Shown here piece by piece: positions 34,242 to 45,773 of a DNA stretch of 64,000 bases. Each line of letters begins with the position of its first letter. The stretch's first letter is position 1. Origin of the DNA: Strongyloides papillosus (lineage: Eukaryota; Nematoda; Chromadorea; Rhabditida; Strongyloididae); NCBI GenBank assembly GCA_005656395.1, contig SRSI01000035.1, positions 62,001 through 126,000 on the forward strand, written 5' to 3'. Position numbers and translations under genes: made by a program. Below the pieces are notes generated by a model. It had not been told where the DNA came from. It ran no database searches and saw only the letters and a program-made list of their open reading frames with translations.

Positions 34242-34964
34242 TTATGGAAAAAAATACGTAAAAGCAGCTCTGACTTTTTCTGGTTCTGTTTCTAATGATG
34301 TAAACAGTAGTTCTTTGACATCCTTAAGAGAATCCACAACATGTGGCCTTAAATAATTTGGAATATCTTTCCTTAATATTGGTGGTGATAAATTAAAAAA
34401 TATCGATACTGTCTCGGCAAATGCCCTTGCTGTAATGATATGATTGTTCATATCGCGTAAAAAATAATATATTTTGTATAGTTTTATGCAGGCCGATCTT
34501 CGACTTTCAGAAAAGACTTTTTCAATGGTTTCCCGTGGCAGAAAATTAAGCAATGTTACAACGTAGTCATCCATCTGCATATCAGGTGGCCTTTGGGATG
34601 ATGTGTTTGGTTCCTCCACCGGATCTATTATCCTATTGTCACGTTGTACCTCGTCAACTGACATACGGTAACCTCTAGGGTCTGGGGTAATATTTAGTAA
34701 GGTTATTGTAAGATGGTTGCCATTTGTCTTTGATACTGTATAACCGGAGAATTGGATATCGGTTAGGTGAATTCCCTGATATAATGTTCCTTCTGATATC
34801 TGATTACCAGTACTTCCCTGTGATCTTAATATATCTTTATCAACATTCATTGGTGTTCTATTATTTAATGATGATGAAGTTGTTGGTGATATCTCCATTA
34901 TATCTTCTGTTTTAATTTCTTTATTGCTATCTTGGAAGTTGTCAATACTTGTGCTTGGATTCAT
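34242..34964 (-). CDS. Hypothetical protein, possible TAFH-like C-terminal domain, 240 aa
   Basis: A single exon in normal coding composition. The first 130 residues are polar, Ser/Thr/Asn/Asp-rich and probably disordered. The C-terminal 110 residues are helical. The order is a leucine-rich helix (VVTLLNFLP), a helix with LYKIYYFL, then ITARAFAETV, NLSPPILRKDIP and YLRPHVVDSL. That order and the SPP-x-L turn recall the TAFH/NHR1 domain of TAF4 and ETO proteins, which binds transcription factors. The resemblance is weak and the protein is much shorter than TAF4. There is no signal peptide. It could equally be an unrelated lineage-specific nuclear protein. Confidence 0.6.
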   Translation of the reverse strand: MNPSTSIDNFQDSNKEIKTEDIMEISPTTSSSLNNRTPMNVDKDILRSQGSTGNQISEGTLYQGIHLTDIQFSGYTVSKTNGNHLTITLLNITPDPRGYRMSVDEVQRDNRIIDPVEEPNTSSQRPPDMQMDDYVVTLLNFLPRETIEKVFSESRRSACIKLYKIYYFLRDMNNHIITARAFAETVSIFFNLSPPILRKDIPNYLRPHVVDSLKDVKELLFTSLETEPEKVRAAFTYFFP

Positions 34965-37900
34965 TAAATAAAAAGTACCTTAAAACAAATTCTGAATCAA
35001 AATTTGTTACCAAAAAACTTACTAAAAATGATATAATTAAATTATTGTTAATAAATAACTTTTACTTTCTATATTCTAAAATTTCGTATAACGGTTGAAA
35101 ATACAAATTACAGAAAAATGAGTAAACAACATTGGAAAAATGACTATAATTGTGAAACATCAAAAGGAATATGTTAGAAATATACAAAAACATGGAGTGT
35201 GAAAATATTTCTCTTATCAGTAAACACACGACTACACGAGAAGTAGAAAAACAACTGGTAACAATATCCGTTTATTTGAAGTGAATTGGTGTTTGTATAT
35301 TTAGTGTTGTGATTATATTATTATTACAAGGTCGTCATTTACCACTAATTGCTGTTAAATATATCTACTACTACAGATGCCGATTGATTTATAAATGGAG
35401 ATCATAAAAAATAAGAATTAACTCGGTGTCTTCTTTGGAAGTAAAAATAATATATAAATTTCCTAAGAAAATTGTTTATTAAAATGTGCCATTTAGTTTA
35501 ACTTTCACATAAAAAGTCCTATTAACAAGGACATAGTAATAAAAATTGGACAAATTATTTGATTAAATTCAAATCGTAATTTAAAAATATATAGTAGCAC
35601 CTTTATCTGATCAAGTTTAATCGTAAAAAGTTATATATAAATTAAATAAATGCTTATTTATTTACCTAAAATTTAAATTTTCTATTTACATATGATAAGA
35701 ATTTGAAATTTTATACTTCCATTATGTTATGATTTAACAAGTTTTATCATAACATTCCTTCCCGCTAAAATTGACCGCTATTATATATTATTATTAATCA
35801 CTATTATTATTCATCATTCACATATAATATATATTTAATGTATATTACAATTGATCAGTTAAAAAAAATCAAGTCATTCCTTTTGATAAATATCATTCTT
35901 CATTGCGTTATACTTTATTACGCCATGCTATGTCAAGTTCATGTATTGCGTTTCCCTAATTGATATTTTAGCTATGTTTATCTAGACAAAATCTTTTACA
36001 AATCATAAAGTTAACATAGTGCCGTTACCTCATAAAGTGGGGAAGCTTTCAATTAGCGCTATATACTTTTATGAGATATTATCAAGGTTATACAAAAAAA
36101 ATGAAGGACCATAACCTTTCAAATGGGTAATAGTTACTCACAGAAAGATATATTGTGTTGGCACAAGTTGTATAGCAAAAATAAAAAACATATGAAAATA
36201 AACATTGTAAAAGCTCAATCATACTTCTTATATAATGTGCTTTTTTTCATTTATTATTAATGGGAACCATATGTATTAAATGGTTTTTTGTAATTAATTT
36301 TAAATGATTTTAATATATTTTTCAATAATCCCACATTTATATTTATAATGTCCTTGATTTTTTATATATACTTTAATAATATAAATTAATTTGTTTCCCA
36401 AGAAAATTGACATATCTACCTATATCAAGGCCAATATCTCAGAAGATATATATGTATTTATGTTTAAATTGTCCATATTATTAATTCAAATTTTAATAAG
36501 GATTAAGGGTGCTTTAAACTGTTAATAGTGTATGCCAAGTTGTTGACCTTTCGGATAAGCTATCTTAATAATAAGACAATATCTATACACTTTCATAAAT
36601 TATTAATTTAAATTTAATACTTACATAGTTATGAACGTTCTTGATAAAAAAAACCTTATCACACTTCCTAGTACCAAACCCCTTTAAATTATAGATACTA
36701 TTTTAGTATATAGTTTTATTTATTAAAGGAAATGTTCACTGATAAATATCAGTATTAACATGTATGTTTTTAGAACACTCTATTAGAAAATATTATAATG
36801 TTATCAATTATTTTTCCTTTGGATTTATTTTACAATCATTAAATGTTAATTACATTTCCATAAAAGGATAGGAATTATAAGATAATTGCTTCGTTGAGTA
36901 ATGATTTTTTTTTATTATATTTTTTGAATTGAAATTCTATTCATACTATCATCAATTGATGAATGTAATATCTTTTTATTCTTTACTTTTCATTCATAAA
37001 TATACTATTCATAAAAAAATAGATAAAACGACAAATATATATTTTTATATATATGTAACTGTGTATGTGTAATGCAGTTTTAATGGCCGGATTATTATCT
37101 CTTCCTATCATTGTTCTATCAATAGAGATACCTACCATAATTGCATGTTTCTAGTTGATTATATAATAAACTTCTTAATAATTGATTGTACCTTTTCAAC
37201 AAATCACACACATGAATTACTAATTTTGATCATACATTTATCTTTTTTCTTTTTATATCAGCAAGTAACCAATTTGATTTAGTATTTTAATGAAAATTCT
37301 ACCAAGGATATATATATATATGCTATTGATGTTAAGTATAATGATAATGATTTGTTGAAATTTGTATTCTTTGATACTCGTGAACACTCCTCAATGACAT
37401 AGATGTCATTTCAATATTTACTCAACAAAAATATATTTCATTTGTACCTTATCTTTTATATTTAATCAAACCTCTCTTGTAACAACTCGCTGTTAACGTT
37501 CTAAAAAAATAATATAACTAGTATATTATAACCTTACTACTTAAATATTTCACCTCCAAACACATGTCTTTTCCTCCAGCCGACAAAACTCATTGAAACG
37601 TTTTAAACAAATCGGCATTCTTTCTTCTATAATTCTTTTAATACAATACTACTGTACCATCAAAAAAGCTTTTGTTTTTCAATATTTTATTGTATATGTG
37701 TTCAAATACCTCTATTATAACTACTAGGAATTTAAATTTTTTTATTTAAATCAAACTTTATAGGAAAAACGTGGTAACTACATATCAATATTTGTCGCCG
37801 ATATATATTATATTTAAAAACAATACCGCTATCGCGGTTTAATAAAATTTTATATGACAAATAATAGATATCTATAACTAATTTAATTAACACAATTCCC

Positions 37901-40155
37901 TTTTCATCCTTAATTTATTGTCTATTAAAATCGTATCCATAAAAGTAAATGTGTTGATGGAAAAGGGTGTGAAGACATTGATTTAACTGATTAATGAGAC
38001 GGTCATCAAACCAAATTTGTCAAATATCTTCCTTCACACTTTATTGTAACCTAAAAAATGTTCCTTAAAAGGAGATATATCTTATTAATGAGTTCTTTGT
38101 CATCTTGCAACATCTCACTTGATGAATAGACTTCACTGACAAAAATCTCCCTTGCGGTTACCGGTCTTTTATAATTTAAAACCTCCTCTCGTGCCAGACT
38201 TCTATTTTTTTCCCCCACCAATTACTTTATCTCTTTATGTTATCTGATTCACAAACTACTGGTAGTATAAGACACATCATAAACTGTCATTTTACATTTT
38301 TTATTCCTGGCCACTTTTAAACATTTTCTGTTATTAAAATCTCACTTTCTTTTGTATTACAATAGAATGAAAAGTTCAGAAAAAAATAGCAATAATTTAT
38401 GAGGGCATTAATTACCTTTATAATGAATATAATGATTTACAAAAAACTTCTATTCAACTCTATTGACCTCACTTTGTGGTCAAAAGAGTTTGTTTTAATA
38501 AAAGTTTTATTAGAAGTACCCACTACAAAAGAATACCTTATTACCATATTTGCTTTATATTCAAGATACCCTCCACCTCACTATTGTGATATACATACAT
38601 TTATATTTATAATATGTTCTTTTACTAGCTCGATTCAAAAATTTTATTTTTATTCTTGAGAAATATACTAGCATATATATAATATCTAGAATCAATATTT
38701 CATATATATTATTCCTCAAAATAAAGTACCACCATATGTCTTCTTTTTCTTTTCATACTTTTCAATGAATCGTTTTCTTTTTTTAAAAATCATTAAAATA
38801 TAATTATATATATTAATTTTTATTTTTATTGTATAATATAAAATATTAATATTTATAAATAACAATAGATGACACAAAAGATATATAAATTATATTCCAT
38901 ATATATTAATTAAAAGGCCTTCCGTTCTTTATAAATTTTAAAAATTTAAAATGTTCAATTTGTTCTCAAATCCTGTCAACCCCACTATCAGGACAGCTGT
39001 CAATGGGAAAAAGCTGCCGTTTCCATAACTTTCCTATATATTTTTATATGTTTTATAATAGATATTTACTTTGACAGGAATATATGCAGTCGTTATTAGA
39101 ACTTTTTAATGATATAGTACTTCCTCTCATTTATTATTTGATTATACCAATGTTTATTTCAAATGTTTATATCCACATATTATTTGATTGAGAGAAATAA
39201 TGTAATAAACATTTGTTTTTAAATTAATGTTCCATTACTTTTTTTTATACATTAAAATGACAATATAATGTGTATCTGGATTTTTTGAATGGAAAGCCAT
39301 TTTCATATTTTTTTGTTGTTATTTTGATTTTAAGATTTAACAAAGATAAAGGGTTTATTTAGAAAGAGTATATTTGACTTTTCTTTAGTTTGCGGCATGT
39401 CATTATTTTGTAAAAGCTTATGCGCTATCAAAGTTGATTATATACAAATACTTCTTATGCAATATCACTCATTCAATGTAACTTTCTTTGATCTTTAATA
39501 TCTAAATATGTATCTATTCCTCTCTCCAAATATCTATCTCCTGAGATATTAAGACAATACCTTAATCCTTTTCTTAAATAAATTCCCCATGTTTTTGTTT
39601 TTCGCTTCATTACATCTGCAAATAAAAAACCAAAAAAAGGGACCGCAAAAGTTTTTGAGACTTTTGACCTATCAATCGACCTTCTCCTATATTGTGGACA
39701 AAACTTTTTAAACCTCTTAATCCATGCAATCATGGGATATATATTATTATTTCTTCATCTAACTTACAGTGACCTCTCTTCACACCCAATAATTAGGGAG
39801 TTGCAAAAAGGTTACATTTGAAAATGAAATACTCGGGGGTGGTCCATTCTTCATTTTGTTCTCTCATTATTATTACTATTATTATTATTAAGTAATGCCA
39901 AGGTAGTAATTAATAACAAAACTTGTTTACCTATACTTCTCTCTTTATTAGTCATTGTTTTTAGATGAGAGATATCTTTTTGCCAATTGCGGTACAATGA
40001 ATGATAAAGTTTTACCACAATATCGTAAAATATTTGAAGGTTATATGATGTTCTAATTATTAAACATTTATACGTTTATATTCGTTTAAATTCTCCTTAA
40101 ACTTTTTTACTACTACAATTCTTTAACAATAATATTATTATTATTATTTTTAGAA
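34965..40155. other. 5.2-kb gene-free region upstream of the CDK inhibitor
   Basis: No convincing ORF. The frames at 38399-38659 (+) and 39473-39733 (-) lack recognisable domains and start signals. Parts (about 37.4-38.6 kb and 39.0-39.8 kb) are C-richer and less homopolymeric than typical intergenic DNA here, which could reflect cis-regulatory sequence or a noncoding transcript. The end holds the acceptor TTATTTTTAG, 2 bases before the next ATG. Confidence 0.5.
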
Positions 40156-40668
40156 ATGAAAAATTCATCAAATACATCTATTAGGAGGCGCCTAATTTTT
40201 GATACACCTGAATTTACGAATACAGACGGTGATATTGATGCTTTCCTGGATACTCTACAACGTTCGTTTGTTGCCAAAAAATCAGACAAGTGGAATTTTG
40301 ATTTCTTTACTGGTGATCCAATAGTCTCTGAAAATCAAACACCAAATTCTTTTGATTGGAAGCTAATACCAAATAAAAAATTTACTGTTAGAACGAAAAA
40401 ATCAATAAAAAATCTAGAATCTCCACCATCTTCATCCTCAATCACGCTAGTATCATCACCTGAATCCTTGCCGTTATCCGAAAAAGAAAACAAAGTCTCT
40501 GAAGATTACAAAAACACACCACGAAAATGCAAATTGAAACAGACACAAATAATAAAATACATGACATCTACTCACAGAAAAAATAGGAACGGAAAAAAGC
40601 TAGAAAACATTTTTGAGGGTTACATAACGAAGAAAGGAGTGAAAAAAGTGAAATCAGGAACTTCATGA
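40156..40668 (+). CDS. cki-1: Cyclin-dependent kinase inhibitor (p27/CIP-KIP, CKI-1 type), 170 aa
   Basis: A single coding exon right after a trans-splice-type acceptor. The N-terminal CDI domain is clear. RRLIF at 11-15 is a cyclin-docking RxL motif, KWNFDF at 45-50 is the family signature that binds the CDK N-lobe, and FDWKLI at 66-71 corresponds to the Y/F-x-W segment. Residues 85-120 are Ser/Pro-rich. The C-terminal part has a TPRK CDK phosphorylation consensus (121-124), as in p27. It also has QTQIIKYM (129-136), which fits a PCNA-interacting PIP box followed by basic residues. The protein should block CDK-cyclin complexes at G1/S in the nucleus. cki-1 is a best guess among nematode paralogs (cki-1/cki-2). 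Confidence 0.88.
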   Translation: MKNSSNTSIRRRLIFDTPEFTNTDGDIDAFLDTLQRSFVAKKSDKWNFDFFTGDPIVSENQTPNSFDWKLIPNKKFTVRTKKSIKNLESPPSSSSITLVSSPESLPLSEKENKVSEDYKNTPRKCKLKQTQIIKYMTSTHRKNRNGKKLENIFEGYITKKGVKKVKSGTS

Positions 40669-41024
40669 AAGCATATATTTATACTAAAGAACAAGACACA
40701 AAAATGAAAATTATTTCATCCTACCAAAGATAATTGTCTATAGTTTATGTTTTTCAAGTTGATTTACAACTTTTATACTATTATTTATTAATATTTTTAT
40801 TGTTGAAAAATGTTAATACTTCTAGTCATTATTATTATTCTCATCCTTATCATTATTTTTATGCAAGAATTGTTGAATAGTAATAAAGATTAAACTATTT
40901 TATATACCTTTATTTGTATTTTTTGCTTCAATATCAAGACTATTGTTTAATTATCTCTTCACCTTCGTTGACATTAATACTTATAATAGAAACTTTAATT
41001 TAAATATGTTTACTCTTTATTGCA
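40669..41024. other. 3' flank of the CDK inhibitor gene
   Basis: Contains likely 3' UTR sequence. No other feature seen. Confidence 0.5.
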
Positions 41025-41153
41025 TCATTTAAACCCATAAAAAGAACATCTCTTATATCTCATATTACATGGTGTTGTTGAGAAGGCAAATACAATGACA
41101 AAATACATGGATATTAGCTGGAACAGATGTTTGAGGAAATTGCCACCCTCCAT
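41025..41153 (-). CDS. Possible tiny secreted peptide precursor, 42 aa
   Basis: The ATG at 41153 opens a 42-codon frame: a hydrophobic signal-like stretch (MYFVIVFAFSTT) followed by only about 15 residues, PCNMRYKRCSFYGFK, with two cysteines that could form a loop. AATAAA lies about 8 bases after the stop, and a TTTCAG acceptor lies about 50 bases upstream. The region is less A/T-rich than its flanks. The plus strand of the same DNA can fold into a long hairpin (41129-41193), so a noncoding RNA is an alternative explanation. Confidence 0.35.
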   Translation of the reverse strand: MEGGNFLKHLFQLISMYFVIVFAFSTTPCNMRYKRCSFYGFK

Positions 41154-41780
41154 ATAAATATATGTATTGGAAAGGAAATGGTAATCTTCAAGTTTAATGA
41201 GATATAAACTGAAATTACCATCAGGCTTTTCATGTCCTAATAACAACTGTTATCTTTCTTAATTTCATTTTTTTAATACTACTACCATTGAATGATGATT
41301 ATTAAGATGCGGGAGAAGAGGGGGAAAATGATGAGAGGAGTAGTAGGAGCACACGATAATATTATACAACTGTTTTTAGAATATATCATTAATGATTAAT
41401 CTATCATTAATTTAATCCACGCCATTATATCCAGTTGTCTAAATTTAAAACAAGATCTGTTATTTTTTTTAAATTTTTAATTTAAAAAACATTTACTTAT
41501 ATCCTGTTTTCATTTTTTTGTCATTAAAAGATAAAATACAGAGAGTGAGAGGAAGAGAAAACATTTAATTAATATCAATAAAAATGCCAATAAAAATTAA
41601 TACATACGCAATGTGAACTTGTTTTAATACTGGTCAAGTAGTAAAATGTTGTAACAATTTATTAACTACTATAAAGGTATAATGATAAATTTTTATAATA
41701 CTATTTTATTGCCACCAAAAAGTTTTTATAGTATTGTAATAATTTATATGTGACCTATTTGATAGAAGATGATTGGGATA
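41154..41780. other. Intergenic
   Basis: Apart from the 3' arm of the hairpin at 41129-41193, nothing was recognised. A purine-rich stretch at about 41305-41345 (GGGAGAAGAGGGGG type) stands out in composition. Confidence 0.45.
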
Positions 41781-42682
41781 TTACTTATTTTGATTAATTG
41801 AATCATCTAACGTTTCATCGAAATGTCTTTTTAATAGGAGTTTAAGATTTTTTTTGTCTTTCCTTAATTGCCCAACTTTATGCCTGAAAAGGTTTATTTT
41901 ATTAGTGGTTATGGGTAGTGATAAAGGTGAATTGGTGATAATAAAACTTACTGAAATGCCTCATCCATGTTTCGCATTTTATCATAAATTACCTCATTCT
42001 CCTTCTTTAATGATTCAATCAAAACTTTTTGATCATCTATTAACTTTTTTAAATCATCATTTGTATTATCTTCATACTCCTGAAGTTTCTTTTTTACGAT
42101 ACTTTCATTATACACTTCAATACTCTGGAGGCGATTTAGTAGTAATTCTTTTTCCCTCTCCATCTCATTAATTTTCCTCTTCAAAAATTCATTTTCATTA
42201 CGGTACTCATAGAGATCGTTACTTATTTTTGATATTGTGTTTTCGAATTTTTGTTCTTGCCTTTCAAGTTCTTGGTTTATTTGTTTGCTTTGTCTTTCTT
42301 TAGCTTTTATTTCCTCCTGTAACTCTTTAACTTCGTTTTTTAAAAACAACATTTCATCAAGGATACCTTCGAATCTTTTGATTTTATCGACGTCCTTTAG
42401 GTTATCTTTAACAATTTCAACATCTTTTTCGAGTTTGATATTTTGACTTTGAAGATCATCAACCATATCTATTACGTATGCCATCTTTTTTTGGATATCA
42501 CTCATGATGCCATCTCTTAAGATTTCTTCTCTAAGAATTTCTCCTTTCCTTTTTGTTCCTCCACTTTTTGTGACCAATTCTTTCTTACATAACTCAAGTT
42601 CTCTCATTAACTCTTCTATAATTTCATCTTGAGATTCAAGAATATTTAAAAAGCGTGGACTCTCAGCTATAGACTCCGTCAT
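41781..42682 (-). CDS. Long coiled-coil protein of unknown function, 277 aa
   Basis: Exons 42682-41952 and 41883-41781, with a 68-nt GTAAGT...TTTCAG intron and fitting phase. The second exon adds about 34 residues that the open frame alone would miss. Residues 10-270 are almost continuous alpha-helical coiled coil with strong a/d Leu, Ile and Val positions and abundant Glu/Lys. There is no signal peptide, membrane segment or globular domain. Such proteins are usually cytoskeletal, centrosomal or vesicle-tether components, but the family was not recognised. It lies 210 bp downstream of clathrin light chain on the same strand, a spacing close to nematode operons, but there is no further evidence of co-transcription. 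Confidence 0.78.
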
Positions 42683-42892
42683 AACCCCATTTATTTAGTA
42701 ATAATATTTACCTAAAAAATTAACCAATGCTTAAGAACAAAAATAATAAAAATCAAAAAATAATAACATCAATAAAGAAAAAAGAAAAACAATCGATAAG
42801 AGTATAATATTTACTGCTACACAAAATTATATTTAATGATACAAAAAAAGGAAAATAATATGACAGTCTGTGATAAATAGGATTTTGTAATT

Positions 42893-44029
42893 TTACATTG
42901 AAGTGATAAGTTCTCTCATTCTTGAAATGTCACGACTGGACTTGTACGACATATCACAAAGAGATGCAATTTTTTTCCAATCTGGAATTTTATCGTCACA
43001 TGGTGAAGAACTGCTACTCTTTATTAGTGTTGTTTCGTGTTCTCTATAAAAATAATAATAAGGATATAAGATATATATGCATGTGTTTAGATGTATATAA
43101 TTACCTATTAGCCTTTTTGACAGCCTCCAATCTAACCTCTCTCTCGGCATACCAATTTTCAAGTTCCTTTCTACCATTAGCTTTCCATTCCTCTTTTTTG
43201 CTTTCTTCTTGCTTATCCTTCTCCTGGATATGTTTTTCATTTTGTTCTCTCCATCTTTTTAGGGTTTCAGGTTCCTCCTGGAATCTGTTGAAAGATGTAT
43301 GGATGGCAGTTGAATCGAGAGAGGTCCCACTAGCATTGGATCTTAAGGATAGAGTTGGTGTTACTAGACTAGTTGGTACAAGACCTTGTAAGTCGACACC
43401 ACTATCTGTTGGGGGAACCTCGGCATTAAACTCAGGTGGGTTATTAAAAAGATCATGATTATCAACAATTATTCTATTACCACCGTTACCATTGGCAACA
43501 CCAAAACCATCAAAATCAGCCTCCTCAGCTATAAAAAAAAGTTAGGGTAAATAAATTATTATTAAGATGATAATTTTGAATTTATATTACTAATTACAAA
43601 TGATCCATCAGACATGATTTTATTTATATGATTATCAACAATTAGACTAGTAATAAAAGTGAAAAAAAATATATTGAAGGTTATTTGAATTAATCAAAAA
43701 ATAGGTAGAAAAATATAAATGATGACTAAATATATATATTTTCATATATATGTATTTAAATGTCAATATATTTGTTAAATGCACGTCTCTCTCACACTAA
43801 ATGAAATCTCCATATCTAATTCGATAAATCAAAGAATGTTGATAAAACAAAATTTCAATAAATAACCTATTTTTTAATGACTAATTCCTCTATTTTTTTT
43901 AAAAATATTATTTATATATTACTTACCATCGTTGAATGTGGGTTGTTGTTGTTGTTGTCCAACAGGACTTTCCAAGTCAGCAAACATATCTTGTTCTCGT
44001 GCTAAAAAATCTGCAACGGGATCAGCCAT
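42893..44029 (-). CDS. clic-1: Clathrin light chain, 225 aa
   Basis: Three exons: 44029-43927, 43528-43105 and 43043-42893, with introns of 398 and 61 nt. All phases agree. The protein starts MADPVADFLAREQ, like nematode CLIC-1. After a Gln run comes an EEADFDGFG acidic patch, the conserved region that regulates triskelion assembly. The long helix that binds heavy chain (RFQEEPETLKRWREQNEKH through WYAEREVRLEAVKKAN) and the C-terminal WKKIASLCDMSYKSS and SRMRELI block follow. The protein coats endocytic and TGN vesicles. The 398-nt first intron contains a candidate alternative first exon (43615-43591). A TTTTTTTAG acceptor about 45 bases before the ATG suggests trans-splicing. Confidence 0.93.
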
Positions 44030-45110
44030 TGTACCTGATGTTTTTTTCTTTATTTTTTGTTGTTTTCCTAAAAAAAAGATGTAATTATCAATGGAAGTTA
44101 TTTTAAATAATATTTATAAATGACATTTAATATCAAAATTTAAAATAAAATAAACATTTAATCATCGTTTATTACGTATGTTATATGATGCTTTTATCAT
44201 ATATTATTTAAACGTGTCACGATAGTTGGAATAAAGTTTATATATGGGAATTTAATGATAAAAAGGTTATACTTAAGTTTTGGATGGAGTTTTGTTTGTT
44301 TTGGTACTTCTTTTTTTCCCATTTATTTTCATGATCGTGGATTTTTTTTGGAGGATTAGTAAATTGTTTATACAGTGTAATCTGATGCGTTTTATCATAA
44401 ACACGTCATAAAAATGCAATAAATCAAAGATTAAAAAAATAAAGTTTTGTTAAAGTGGACTTGAGATTTTTTAAAGTCTCAAATATTAAAGAAATTGTAT
44501 ATTGATATTGTTGTTAAAAAGTTTATAACAATCACAAAGGCAATTGAGAGAAAAATCATCAATCAAAAAGTACAAATAATGAAATTGATTTATGGGTGAG
44601 TTATAAAATACAGTTAGAGGTAACAAAAATCTCATTCTTACCCCCTTCTTCTTATTCTTCAATATATATAAATATATACAACACAAAACTGTAAATAGCA
44701 CATCATTTAACTCATCTCCAATATATATAAATTATACTTACACAAACTTAACTTTCACTAATACTGTTATCTTTTTACTTCAGTGATTATAATATTTTTC
44801 TCCTTCAATAATCATTTACACACACCACAAAAACTAAATGGTGATGATCGTTTTATGTGAGTCACAGTTAATTAAACGTTACATCACTAAACATATTACT
44901 TCTCCCTCCTAAAAAGGTTAAGGCATTCTGTATACAAATAGTAATTGTATAGTCCCTTTTTGCATCCGTTATTGTAACAATAAAAATAGTCATTCTTATA
45001 TTTATAACTCATTCTTACTTATTTTTAGATTTTTGTTAGGAGGATTTTATTGTAACAAATATTTTAATGTAATTCTTTTCTTACCAACATTCCTTCTGTT
45101 AAATGATATC
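44030..45110. other. Divergent intergenic region between clic-1 and the Ly6 gene
   Basis: No gene supported; the 71-codon frame at 44486-44701 is unconvincing. It probably holds promoters for both flanking genes. A TATTTTTAG acceptor at about 45027 serves the plus-strand gene. Confidence 0.5.
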
Positions 45111-45773
45111 ATGTTACTCTTTTTTTTATTGTTCTTAAGTCAAATTAGTACGGTTGTTGGTTTGAATAAGTGTTATCAATGTGCCAGTGAACATATGATA
45201 ATTGTAAGTGCCTTTAAAATGTGTATTTTTAATAATTTTTTAAATTAGTATTGGGAGAAGTATATGCCATTACTTAATGGAATGTCAGGTCAAGCAAGTA
45301 ATAATTGTAAGAATGATTCTGCCAGACATGAGGTTGTGACATGTGAAGGACCGTGTTTTATATTAAATGCCACAGGACTCGATAGAAAAGGTAGAACTGT
45401 ATCATATGGTATTTTAAGGGACTGTCAGACAACGTATTGGAAGAAGAAAATAGAAGTTGAAGGTGAAAAAACATGTAAAATTCACAATAAAAGAGTTAAT
45501 GGTATTAATATAAAGGCTGAATATTGTTTCTGTGATCATCATTATTGTAATCAAAATGAGGGTTCCCCAAAAAATGAGTTAGTATCTTATAAGAGGAAAT
45601 CAAAGCAACGCCACTCACTTGTATGTTTACATAATATTTTTTTATATAATTTTTTATTGCTCTTTCAGGTACGATCTTCATCGTTTAAAAGTTATCAATT
45701 AAAGTTTAGTGATCTTTTTTTAATAATGGTATTTCTTTCTATTGTAAATTTGTATTTTAGTAGTACAATTTAG
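45111..45773 (+). CDS. Ly6/three-finger GPI-anchored protein, 189 aa
   Basis: Exons 45111-45203, 45249-45620 and 45669-45773, with introns of 45 and 48 nt. The signal peptide (about 1-17) is followed directly by the LNKCYQC start typical of Ly6/uPAR domains. Ten Cys follow in the mature domain, ending in the diagnostic C-x-C-x4-CN motif (CFCDHHYCN). The C-terminus is basic and then hydrophobic (FLIMVFLSIVNLYF), as in a GPI-attachment signal. Relatives in nematodes (ODR-2 and related proteins) act on neuronal surfaces and modulate receptors or channels. The last 48-nt intron is a multiple of three with no stop, so an unspliced variant would insert 16 residues. The exact paralog was not identified. 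Confidence 0.83.

Noticed and set aside
38399..38659. 86-codon plus-strand frame in the 5.2-kb empty region
   Set aside because: Composition follows the local A/T bias, with no domain, splice context or start signal.
39473..39733. 86-codon basic minus-strand frame
   Set aside because: No recognisable domain, no acceptor or TATA before the ATG. It could not be separated from chance.
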